64,000 nucleotides of DNA from Streptomyces hawaiiensis. Its GTDB lineage: Bacteria > Actinomycetota > Actinomycetes > Streptomycetales > Streptomycetaceae. The stretch spans positions 2,976,001-3,040,000 of the forward strand of contig NZ_CP021978.1 in assembly GCF_004803895.1 (NCBI RefSeq), read 5' to 3'. Shown here piece by piece: positions 7,682 through 15,296 of the stretch. Under the pieces are notes generated by a model that was given only the letters and a program-made list of their open reading frames with translations, had not been told where the DNA came from and ran no database searches. Position numbers and translations under genes: made by a program. The stretch's first letter is position 1. Each line of letters opens with the position of its first letter.

Positions 7682-8257
7682 TCAGGGGCTGCGGGGGATC
7701 ACCGAGACGGCAGGCTGGGAGTAGTCGGCGGAAGCCGAGGGGGTGGCTCCGCCGCCCTGTTCCAGGCCGGTCGTGGCGGGCGGCGGCGCGGGCTCCTCGC
7801 GGCTGGAGGACGCACCCCGGTAGACCGCCGTGAAGGCCAGCGCGACCATGCCGATGCCCATCACGAGGGCGAGCACCCAGGCGACCGGGCGGTGCCAGCG
7901 GACCTGTTTGGAGTACGGCCCCGCGGCGCCGTAGTGGTCTTCCAGGACGTCGGGGTCGTCCGAACCGTCGAGGTCGGGATCATGGCCGAAATCGCCGGGC
8001 CCGTCCGGGCCGTACCCGTCGTCGTACCGCTCGCCTCCGGTGTGGGCGCGGCGCGCCTCCGCCTCGGAGGCCTCGGCTCTCGCCCGTGCCGCGGCCAGGA
8101 GGCGCTCCACTGCGGTCGGCTCGTGCACCACGGCCGCGCGTACGAAGGCCTCGTCGAAGACCACGGAGGCGAACTCTTCGTCCGACACCCCGCGGTCGTG
8201 ATCGTCGTCGGGCTCCCGGCCGTCCGGAAACGGCGTGCCCCCCACGTCCTCCGGCAC
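7682..8257 (-). CDS. Conserved membrane protein with FDEAFVRAA motif
   Basis: About 191 aa from GTG 8257. An acidic N-terminal part contains SVVFDEAFVRAAVVHE (about 33-48) and an Ala/Arg/Glu-rich helix, followed by an Asp/Gly/Pro-rich linker. One membrane helix (VAWVLALVMGIGMVALAFTAVY, about 128-149) and a short Ser/Pro-rich outside tail complete it. The FDE-FVRAA block is shared with the preceding 356-aa protein, so the two probably derive from one ancestor or bind the same partner. The start is uncertain: the frame continues to 8428, but the upstream part looks non-coding and only a weak GGA site precedes the GTG. Function unknown. Confidence 0.72.
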   Translation of the reverse strand: MPEDVGGTPFPDGREPDDDHDRGVSDEEFASVVFDEAFVRAAVVHEPTAVERLLAAARARAEASEAEARRAHTGGERYDDGYGPDGPGDFGHDPDLDGSDDPDVLEDHYGAAGPYSKQVRWHRPVAWVLALVMGIGMVALAFTAVYRGASSSREEPAPPPATTGLEQGGGATPSASADYSQPAVSVIPRSP

Positions 8258-8449
8258 GAATCCAGAGTAGACCTGGGGGGTCAATTTGGGCAGACGGTAT
8301 GGAAATTCATCCGCCGGTCGAGACGGCTCCCGCGGAGTTCGCCAGGGCGCACGCCCGGCCGGTCCGCCCCTGCCGCACGCGGATGCGCCGCCTCGCCCGG
8401 CCCTGCACATCCATGCGCGAGCCCGCATACCGCCTTACGCCGAACGTGG

Positions 8450-9736
8450 TCAGCGCCGGATGTGCCCGTCCCCGGTGACGATGTACTTCGTACTGGTCAG
8501 CTCCGGCAGGCCCATGGGGCCACGGGCGTGCAGCTTCTGCGTGGAGATGCCGATCTCCGCGCCGAAGCCGAACTGGCCGCCGTCGGTGAAGCGGGTGGAG
8601 GCGTTCACGGCGACCGTGGTCGAGTCGACCAGCTGGGTGAAGCGACGTGCGGCCTGCTGGGAGGTCGTCACGATGGCCTCGGTGTGGCCGGAGGTCCACA
8701 GCCGGATGTGCTCGACCGCCTTGTCCAGCGAGTCCACGACCGCGGCGGCGATGTCGTACGACAGGTACTCCGTCTCCCAGTCCTCGGCCGTCGCCTCGAC
8801 GACGGTGGCCTTGGAGTCCTTGGCGTGGGCCTGCACGCGCTCGTCGGCGTGCACGGTGACCCCGGCCTCCGCGAGGGCGTCCAGGGCGCGGGGCAGGAAG
8901 TCGTCGGCGATGTCCTGGTGGACCAGCAGGGTCTCGGCGGCGTTGCAGACGCCGACCCGGTGGGCCTTGGAGTTGATCAGGATCTCGACGGCCATGTCGA
9001 GGTCGGCCTGGGCGTCGACGTAGACGTGGCAGTTGCCGGTGCCGGTCTCGATGACCGGGACGACGGACTCCTGGACGACCGTGTTGATCAGGGAGGCGCC
9101 GCCGCGCGGGATGAGTACGTCGACCAGGCCGCGGGCGCGCATCAGCTCGCGCACGCTGTCGCGGCTCTCCCCGGGGACGAGCTGGACGGCGTCGGCGGGC
9201 AGCCCGGCCCCGCCCACGGCGTCGCGCAGGACCCGCACGAGGGCGGTGTTCGACTGGTACGCCGAGGAGGAGCCGCGCAGCAGGACCGCGTTGCCGGACT
9301 TCAGGCAGAGCGCGGCGGCGTCGACGGTGACGTTCGGCCGGCCCTCGTAGATGATCCCGACGACGCCGAGCGGCACGCGGACCTGGCGCAGGTCGATGCC
9401 GTTGGGCAGCGTGGAGCCGCGGACGACCTCGCCGACCGGGTCGGGCAGGGCGGCGACGTCGCGCACGTCGGAGGCGATGGCGCGAATCCGCTCGGGGGTG
9501 AGCGTGAGCCGGTCGATCATGCCCTCGCTGATGCCGGCCTCGCGGGCCTTTGCGACGTCCTTGGCGTTGGCCTCGACGATCTCGCTCGTGCGGACCTCCA
9601 GCGCGTCGGCGATGGCGAGCAGCGCGTCGTCCTTGTCGGCCCGGGGCAGCGGCGCGAGGGTCGCGGCGGCGGCCTTGGCGCGGTAGGCGGCCTCGGTGAC
9701 CGGGGACATGGAGTCATACGGCGAAAGCGTGGTCAT
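8450..9736 (-). CDS. proA: Gamma-glutamyl phosphate reductase ProA
   Basis: A 428-aa enzyme of the aldehyde dehydrogenase superfamily. It reduces gamma-glutamyl phosphate to glutamate semialdehyde with NADPH, the second step of proline synthesis. Visible hallmarks are [20 protein letters not shown] (about 125-144), the nucleotide region [13 protein letters not shown], and the catalytic cysteine in [15 protein letters not shown] (about 265). Length is normal for the family. It is separated from proB by one small conserved gene (9809-10276) on the same strand, a common actinobacterial arrangement. Confidence 0.97.
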   Translation of the reverse strand: MTTLSPYDSMSPVTEAAYRAKAAAATLAPLPRADKDDALLAIADALEVRTSEIVEANAKDVAKAREAGISEGMIDRLTLTPERIRAIASDVRDVAALPDPVGEVVRGSTLPNGIDLRQVRVPLGVVGIIYEGRPNVTVDAAALCLKSGNAVLLRGSSSAYQSNTALVRVLRDAVGGAGLPADAVQLVPGESRDSVRELMRARGLVDVLIPRGGASLINTVVQESVVPVIETGTGNCHVYVDAQADLDMAVEILINSKAHRVGVCNAAETLLVHQDIADDFLPRALDALAEAGVTVHADERVQAHAKDSKATVVEATAEDWETEYLSYDIAAAVVDSLDKAVEHIRLWTSGHTEAIVTTSQQAARRFTQLVDSTTVAVNASTRFTDGGQFGFGAEIGISTQKLHARGPMGLPELTSTKYIVTGDGHIRR

Positions 9737-9808
9737 GAGGGAAGGGTAGTGCGCCCGGCGGATGCGTTCATCGCGCGTTTCACACCCCGAGACACTTCCC
9801 GGACCGGA

Positions 9809-10276
9809 TCAAAAGGGGTGAACTCCGACCGGCGAGGCCGGGGGCGGCCCGTACCCCTCCGCGATGCGCTGGTGGTACGTCGCGCGGTCGATGACCTCCA
9901 GGCCCACGATCTCCCAGGGCGGCAGCCCGGCGGTCTGCCGGTGCTCGCCCCACAGGCGCAGGGCGACGGCGGCCGCGTCGTGCAGGTCGCGGGCCTCCTC
10001 CCAGTAGCGGATCTCGGCGTGGTCGACCGCGTACCGGCTGGTCAGGAAGAAGGGATGGTCGTGGGCGAGCTGCTCCAGGGCGCGCCGGACCTCCGGCAGC
10101 GGGGCCTCCTTGCCGGAGACGCTGAGGGTGACGTGCCACAGGCGCGGGGTGTCACCGGGTTCCTCGCCCCGGAAGCGGTCCCCGGCCGCCACGCTCGTCA
10201 GGGCGCGCTCCTCGCCGGCCGCGCGGGAGCCGGCACCACCGTGGGACGCCTGAGTCCCAGGGCGCACTCGTCTCAC
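9809..10276 (-). CDS. Conserved hypothetical protein between proB and proA
   Basis: About 155 aa from GTG 10276, which is preceded by AAAGGAGG at six bases, one of the strongest ribosome sites in the window. Conserved-looking blocks are PRLWHVTLSVSGKEAPLPEV (about 50-69), HPFFLTSRYAVDHAEIRYW (about 80-98), and AAVALRLWGEHRQTAGLPPW. The pattern suggests a small alpha/beta fold. Only one HxT-like motif (HVTL) is present, so a 2H-phosphoesterase cannot be claimed. The family travels with proA/proB in Streptomyces as far as I recall; a role in proline metabolism is only suggested by position. Confidence 0.75.
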   Translation of the reverse strand: MRRVRPGTQASHGGAGSRAAGEERALTSVAAGDRFRGEEPGDTPRLWHVTLSVSGKEAPLPEVRRALEQLAHDHPFFLTSRYAVDHAEIRYWEEARDLHDAAAVALRLWGEHRQTAGLPPWEIVGLEVIDRATYHQRIAEGYGPPPASPVGVHPF

Positions 10277-10400
10277 GACGGCCTCCTTTGCGCTTGGCGC
10301 TGCTGCGGAACAGTTCCCTGGGACAAAGTTGAGCAGGCCGCAACGGATCGCGGGGCGGTTTTGCGGAACGTCCACCACCGGGGGCGGACGTTTCGGCGCA

Positions 10401-11528
10401 TTACGGGTGCAGGACCACCAGGTCGTCCCTGTGTACGACCTCGCGTTCGTACGCGGCTCCGAGTTCGCGGGCCAGTTCCCGGGTCGAGCGGCCGATCAGC
10501 CGGGGGATCTCCTTGGCGTCGAAGTTGACGAGCCCGCGGGCCACCGCGTGCCCCGCGCCGTCCCGCAGCTCGACCGGGTCGCCGGCGACGAAGTCGCCCT
10601 CGACGGCGGCGATCCCGGCCGGCAGCAGCGACTTGCGGCGGTCCACGACGGCCTGGACGGCGCCGTCGTCCAGGGTCAGCGCGCCCTGCGGGGTGGAGGC
10701 GTGCTGGAGCCACAGCAGCCGGTCGGCGGAGCGCTTGCCGGTGGGGTGGAAGAAGGTACCGGTGTCCTGACCGGTCAGGGCGTCGGCCGCGTGGACGGCG
10801 CTGGTGAGGACGACGGGGACACCGGCGGCGGCCGCGATCCGGGCGGCCTCGACCTTGGTGACCATGCCGCCGGTGCCGACGCCGGCCTTGCCCGTGCTGC
10901 CGATCTCGACGTCCGCGAGGTCGGAGGGGCCGCGCACCTCGCCGATGCGGGAGGTGCCGGGCTTGGCGGGGTCTCCGTCGTAGACGCCGTCCACGTCGGA
11001 CAGCAGGACCAGCAGGTCGGCGTGGACGAGGTGGGCGACGAGGGCGGCGAGCCGGTCGTTGTCGCCGAAGCGGATCTCGTCCGTGGCGACGGTGTCGTTC
11101 TCGTTGACGATCGGGAAGGCGCCCATCGCGAGCAGCTTGTCGAGGGTGCGCGAGGCGTTGCGGTGGTGCGAGCGGCGGCTCATGTCGTCGGAGGTCAGCA
11201 GCACCTGCCCGACACGGACGCCGTAGCGGGCGAAGGAGGCGGTGTAGCGGGCGACCAGCAGGCCCTGCCCGACGCTGGCGGCGGCCTGCTGCCGGGCGAG
11301 GTCCTTGGGGCGGCGGCGCAGGCCCAGTGGGGCGAGGCCGGCGGCGATGGCGCCCGAGGAGACCAGGACGATCTCGCGCTCCCCTCCGCTGCGGACCTTG
11401 GCGAGGACATCGACCAGCGCGTCCACACGGTCCGCGTCCAGGCCGCCCGAGGCGGTGGTCAGCGAGGAGGACCCGACCTTGACGACGATCCTGCGGGCCT
11501 CGCCCACGGCCTGTCTTGCCCCTGCCAC
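10401..11528 (-). CDS. proB: Glutamate 5-kinase ProB
   Basis: A 375-aa enzyme that phosphorylates glutamate with ATP, the committed and feedback-controlled step of proline synthesis. The amino acid kinase domain (about 10-260) shows RRIVVKVGSSSLT, VSSGAIAAGL, and NENDTVATDEIRFGDND. A PUA domain follows (about 285-370), as in full-length bacterial enzymes. The GTG start at 11528 has GAGGGG upstream. The gene is divergent from the TagF-like polymerase gene. Together with proA it forms the cytosolic route to proline. Confidence 0.97.
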   Translation of the reverse strand: MAGARQAVGEARRIVVKVGSSSLTTASGGLDADRVDALVDVLAKVRSGGEREIVLVSSGAIAAGLAPLGLRRRPKDLARQQAAASVGQGLLVARYTASFARYGVRVGQVLLTSDDMSRRSHHRNASRTLDKLLAMGAFPIVNENDTVATDEIRFGDNDRLAALVAHLVHADLLVLLSDVDGVYDGDPAKPGTSRIGEVRGPSDLADVEIGSTGKAGVGTGGMVTKVEAARIAAAAGVPVVLTSAVHAADALTGQDTGTFFHPTGKRSADRLLWLQHASTPQGALTLDDGAVQAVVDRRKSLLPAGIAAVEGDFVAGDPVELRDGAGHAVARGLVNFDAKEIPRLIGRSTRELARELGAAYEREVVHRDDLVVLHP

Positions 11529-11828
11529 GTCGCCGTCCGTCCCCTCGCGTCGATTCGGTCGCTCACCGGGAAATCTACGGGACGGCCGGGCGGGGTGCGG
11601 CGCCGGTCCACGCTACGGACGGTGCCGCCCGCGTCACGGGACGGCAGCCGTCGCCTCCTCCGATCGGCCCCACCCACGACAGGAATGAGATCTTCCGCTA
11701 CGGTCCGACGGCACGCGCTAGGGCAGCCGTCCCCACACCCCGGCGACCCGCGCGTGTCGTCAGGAGGTCGCCGCGCGTTAACCCGGACGGCCGACCTGCG
11801 CCGACCCGACGCTCCTGGAGTGACCGCA
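11529..11828. other. Divergent intergenic region proB / TagF-like polymerase
   Basis: This 300-base gap separates two divergent genes and must carry both promoters. I find no convincing coding frame and no clear palindrome or promoter hexamer pair. A CTGGAG ribosome site eight bases before GTG 11829 is the only element I can assign. Confidence 0.5.
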
Positions 11829-13868
11829 GTGCCCGTACCTCTCCCCCGCCCACCGGCCCTCCTCAAGGGGCTGGTCACCGTCGTCCTGGCCGCCGCGTTC
11901 GCCGCACAGGCGGCCGCGGCGCTGCTGCCCGATGTCCCGCTGCTGCTCGCCGCGACGGTCGTCTCCCTGGCCACCGAGGGCGCCTTGTACCGGTGGCAGC
12001 GGGGGGTGCTGTCGCTGTTCGCCAAGTCGCACGCGGACATCACCGTGCGGCACGTCCTGCGGGACCTGCTGCTGGTCGTGGCCCTGCTGCGGCTGGGCGA
12101 GCAGGACCGGGAGACGGTGTACGCCCCGCTGGTGGCGGGGCTGCTCGTCTTCTACGTGCTGCACTGTGCGATCCAGGCGGTCTCCGTGCTGGTGCGCCGC
12201 ACCCGCACCCTGCCGGTGGTCACCCGGAACATCGACGCCTCGGCGCTGCGGCTGTCCCCGGCCCCGTCGGTACTGCTGCGCCGTCCCGGGCCCCGGCTGC
12301 TGGTGTTCGGCCTGCCGGCGACGGCCGGACTGCTGGCCAGCGCACCGGGCGACCGGCCGGTGTACGCGGCCGCGGGTATCGCGCTCTCCCTCGCCCTCGG
12401 ACTGACCGGTCTCGGCGCGCTGCTCCTGCGGCTGCTGCCGGGCCGTCGGCCGGCGGCCGAGCAGGAGGTGCTCGACTGGTTCGACGCGTGGCTGGCCGCG
12501 TACCGGCCGACCGTCGGCCTGTACTTCTCCGGCGGCGCCGCCTCGGCCTACCAGGCGAACATGTGGCTGGAGCCGCTCGCCGCCGGGCCTGCCGGCAGGC
12601 CGGTCATCGTGCTGCGCGAGCGGTTCATGGTGCAGAAGATCGCCGCGACGGACATCCCGATCGTGTGCCTGCCGAAGGTGTCGACTCTGATGCGTCTGGA
12701 GCACTCCACGCTCCAGGTCCTCATCCACCCGTCGAACTCCGGCAAGACCTCCCAGGTGCTGCGCATCCCCACCATCAAGCACACCTTCGTCAACCACGGC
12801 GAGAGCGACAAGCTGTCCTCGTGCAACCCGTACGCGAAGGCGTACGACGAGGTGTGGGTGGCCGGGCCCGCCGCGCGTGAGCGGTACGCGCTGGCCGAGG
12901 TCGGGGTCGAGGACAAGGACGTGGTGGAGACGGGCCGCCCGCAACTGGACGGCGTGCTGCCCTACGCGGGCCCGCCGGCCGGGGCCCGGACGACCGTGCT
13001 GTACGCGCCGACCTGGGAGGGCTGGGACGGCAACCCCGGCAACACGTCGGTGATCGCGGCCGGCGAGAACCTGGTCCGGGCGCTGCTCGCGGACCCCGGC
13101 GTGCGGCTGCTCTACAAGCCGCATCCGCTGACGGGCTCGGTGGACCCGCGCGCGGGCGCGGCCGATCTGCGGATCCGGGAGCTGATCCGGGCGGCCAACC
13201 GGGAGCGGACCGGGGTGCGTCCCTCGGACAGCGCGGAACTCACCCGCCGCACCGCCGAGCTGGACCGGCTCACCACGTCGGTCTTCCGGGCCGGGGCCGA
13301 CACCGTGGAGCGGATGCTGGTGCAGTCGGCGCCGGAGCCGGGCCGCGCGGCGGCGGTGACGCGGGCGACGGCCGCCTGGGAGGAGGCGTACTGGGCCTCG
13401 CTGCCGGAGGGCGAGCACCAGATCATCACGGACGCCCGGCCCACGCTGTACTCCTGCTTCAACGTGGCCGACCTGCTGATCAGCGATGTGTCGAGCGTGA
13501 TCAGCGACTTCCTGGCGAGCGAGAAGCCGTATGCGGTGGCCAACACCAGCGGGCTGCCCGAGGACGCCTTCCGTACGGCGTTCCCGACGGTGGTGGCGGC
13601 GACGGTGCTGACGCCCGACGCCGCCGGGGTGCCGGACCTGCTGGAGACGGTCCGGCACCCGGAGCACGACGAACTGGCCGAGGCGCGCGCGGAGCTGAAG
13701 CTGCGTCTGCTGGGCCCGGCGGAGCCGTCGTCGCAGGAGCGCTTCAACGAGGCCGTCCGGGCGCTGTGCGGGGAGGCCCGGGACCACCGGGCACGGGTGG
13801 CGGAGCGGCTGGCCGCGGAACTGCCCGGCCAGCGCACCGAGACCGCGGTCCCGACCGCACCACGCTGA
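11829..13868 (+). CDS. TagF-like CDP-polyol phosphotransferase with N-terminal membrane domain
   Basis: About 679 aa. The first ~210 residues hold several hydrophobic helices. The rest matches the CDP-glycerol glycerophosphotransferase family (Glyphos_transf), which builds wall teichoic acid backbones. Hallmarks are IKHTFVNHGESDK (about 317), YAPTWEGWDGNPGNTS (about 391), YKPHP (about 428), and SDVSSVISDF (about 553). A helical insertion of roughly 110 residues between YKPHP and SDVSS appears longer than in the classical enzyme. GTG 11829 is chosen over GTG 11820 because CTGGAG lies eight bases upstream. It is paralogous to the gene at 15297-17429 and convergent with a GT2 gene. The actual polyol donor cannot be read from sequence. 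Confidence 0.87.
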   Translation: MPVPLPRPPALLKGLVTVVLAAAFAAQAAAALLPDVPLLLAATVVSLATEGALYRWQRGVLSLFAKSHADITVRHVLRDLLLVVALLRLGEQDRETVYAPLVAGLLVFYVLHCAIQAVSVLVRRTRTLPVVTRNIDASALRLSPAPSVLLRRPGPRLLVFGLPATAGLLASAPGDRPVYAAAGIALSLALGLTGLGALLLRLLPGRRPAAEQEVLDWFDAWLAAYRPTVGLYFSGGAASAYQANMWLEPLAAGPAGRPVIVLRERFMVQKIAATDIPIVCLPKVSTLMRLEHSTLQVLIHPSNSGKTSQVLRIPTIKHTFVNHGESDKLSSCNPYAKAYDEVWVAGPAARERYALAEVGVEDKDVVETGRPQLDGVLPYAGPPAGARTTVLYAPTWEGWDGNPGNTSVIAAGENLVRALLADPGVRLLYKPHPLTGSVDPRAGAADLRIRELIRAANRERTGVRPSDSAELTRRTAELDRLTTSVFRAGADTVERMLVQSAPEPGRAAAVTRATAAWEEAYWASLPEGEHQIITDARPTLYSCFNVADLLISDVSSVISDFLASEKPYAVANTSGLPEDAFRTAFPTVVAATVLTPDAAGVPDLLETVRHPEHDELAEARAELKLRLLGPAEPSSQERFNEAVRALCGEARDHRARVAERLAAELPGQRTETAVPTAPR

Positions 13869-13871
13869 GCG

Positions 13872-13900
13872 GCGGCACGCGGGTTCACGCCGCGTGCCGC
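13872..13900. terminator. Bidirectional terminator between convergent glycopolymer genes
   Basis: GCGGCACGCGG (13872-13882) pairs with CCGCGTGCCGC (13890-13900), an 11-bp stem with a seven-base loop. The right arm overlaps the last codons of the GT2 gene; the two stop codons are only 16 bases apart. Confidence 0.7.
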
Positions 13901-15093
13901 ATTTCCCGGGAGGTCAGCACCCGCCGCGCCTTGCGCACCGCCCGGCGTACGAACGTGTCGACGCCGCCCTCCCGGTAGCCCGGGAAGGCCCGGGCCTCCC
14001 GGGGCTCGGCGAGATAGACGAAGTCGGGAACGCCGGCGGCGCGGTCCCGGAAGTGCGGGTAGACCAGGTAGACACGGCGGCCCTTCCTCTCCAGGAGGGC
14101 CGCCGCCTGCTTCTTGGCCTTGACGAACTTCACGACGTCCAGCAGCAGGTCGGGGCGCTGCTCGGCGACCAGGTGCAGCCGCAGCCGCTCGTGGACCTTG
14201 AGGCGCTGGGCGACGCCCTCGGTCCAGTAGGTGTCCATCAGCGGCTCGGCCAGCTCGAACTTGTGCCGGCGTATCTCCTCGCTGTCCGAGAGGTACTTGG
14301 GCCCGAACTGCGGCAGCAGCGTGACGAGGAAGGGCCGGACCATCAGCTGGTCACGCCGGCCGCCCGCGGGGACGAGATCGGCGATGAGGTCCATCAGGGC
14401 CCGCGCGGAGTCAAAGCGCAGTGTGTAACTGCCGCTCTTCGTCACGTGCTTGCCGTCGTCGCGGCCGACCAGGTAGTAGCAGGTGTGGTCGGCGACCACG
14501 GAGACGCCGTCCGCCCGCAGATACGCCTCCATGGTGAACAGCGCGTCCTCGCCGGTGAACAGCGACTCGTCGAAGCGCATGCCGTGCCGGTCCAGCAGAG
14601 CGCGGCGGAACAGCTTCTGCGCGCTGAGCGTGAACTTGATGTTGGAGGAGAAGACGTCCGTCCGCTCCACCGTCTTGCCCCACATGGACTTCGGCGCCGA
14701 GCGGTTGACGCCCTCGACCTTGCCGAGCACCACGTCCGTGCCGGCGCGGTCGGCCATGGTGACCATCCGCTCCAGGGCCTCGGGGCCCAGCCGGTCGTCG
14801 GCGTCGAGGAAGAAGACGTAGCGCCCGCCGGCCTTGCCGAGGCCGACGTTGCGCGGGCCGCTGGGGCCGCCGGAGTTCTCCTGCCGGATCACCAGGACGT
14901 GCATGGGAGCCCGCTCGGCGAACTCCTCCAGGTACTCGCCGGTTCCGTCCGTCGAGCCGTCGTCCACCGCGATGACCTCGACGCGCGTCGGATCGATGGT
15001 CTGTGCCTCGACGGACGCGAGGCACTCGATCAGATACGGCATCGCTTCGTACGCCCCGATGATCACACTCACATCAGGCTGCGTCACGGTCAC
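13885..15093 (-). CDS. Family 2 glycosyltransferase
   Basis: A 402-aa GT-A fold glycosyltransferase. SVIIGAYEAMPYLIECLAS (about 8-26) is the GT2 start, AVDDGSTDGTG (about 41-51) binds the nucleotide sugar, and FFLDADDRLGPEALE (about 94) holds the DxD metal motif. A basic C-terminal part (VKFVKAKKQAAALLERKGRR and the final RRAVRKARRVLT) could contact anionic membrane lipids or polymer. There is no membrane helix. GTG 15093 has GGGGGAAA just upstream. The gene lies between two TagF-like polymerases, so it probably adds a sugar to, or within, the same anionic polymer. Acceptor and donor are not deducible. Confidence 0.9.
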   Translation of the reverse strand: MTVTQPDVSVIIGAYEAMPYLIECLASVEAQTIDPTRVEVIAVDDGSTDGTGEYLEEFAERAPMHVLVIRQENSGGPSGPRNVGLGKAGGRYVFFLDADDRLGPEALERMVTMADRAGTDVVLGKVEGVNRSAPKSMWGKTVERTDVFSSNIKFTLSAQKLFRRALLDRHGMRFDESLFTGEDALFTMEAYLRADGVSVVADHTCYYLVGRDDGKHVTKSGSYTLRFDSARALMDLIADLVPAGGRRDQLMVRPFLVTLLPQFGPKYLSDSEEIRRHKFELAEPLMDTYWTEGVAQRLKVHERLRLHLVAEQRPDLLLDVVKFVKAKKQAAALLERKGRRVYLVYPHFRDRAAGVPDFVYLAEPREARAFPGYREGGVDTFVRRAVRKARRVLTSREMRHAA

Positions 15094-15159
15094 GTTTCCC
15101 CCTAGTCAATGGGATATTCCCCCCGTATCGCCTCATTCGCTACTTGGTAGACGGGTGAT

Positions 15160-15179
15160 CGAGGCAAGCGGTTGCCTCG
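15160..15179. promoter_or_regulatory. Inverted repeat upstream of the GT2 gene
   Basis: CGAGGCAA (15160-15167) and TTGCCTCG (15172-15179) form a perfect 8-bp inverted repeat with a four-base spacer, about 70 bases upstream of the GT2 start. It could be an operator half-site pair or a weak terminator; no regulator is identifiable. Confidence 0.35.
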
Positions 15180-15238
15180 CACACAGGTGTTAGTGGGACA
15201 CGTCACACAGTGGACCGACAGGGCAGGGGAAGCAGAAA

Positions 15239-15277
15239 GAGTTCGGCCCCGAGGAGAAGCTCCTCGGGGCCGAACTC
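15239..15277. terminator. Strong 18-bp hairpin terminator
   Basis: GAGTTCGGCCCCGAGGAG (15239-15256) pairs perfectly with CTCCTCGGGGCCGAACTC (15260-15277) around an AAG loop. It lies 20 bases after the stop codon of the minus-strand polymerase gene (15297-17429) and also insulates the GT2 promoter. Confidence 0.9.
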
Positions 15278-15296
15278 TTCGGTCAGTGACGGCAGT

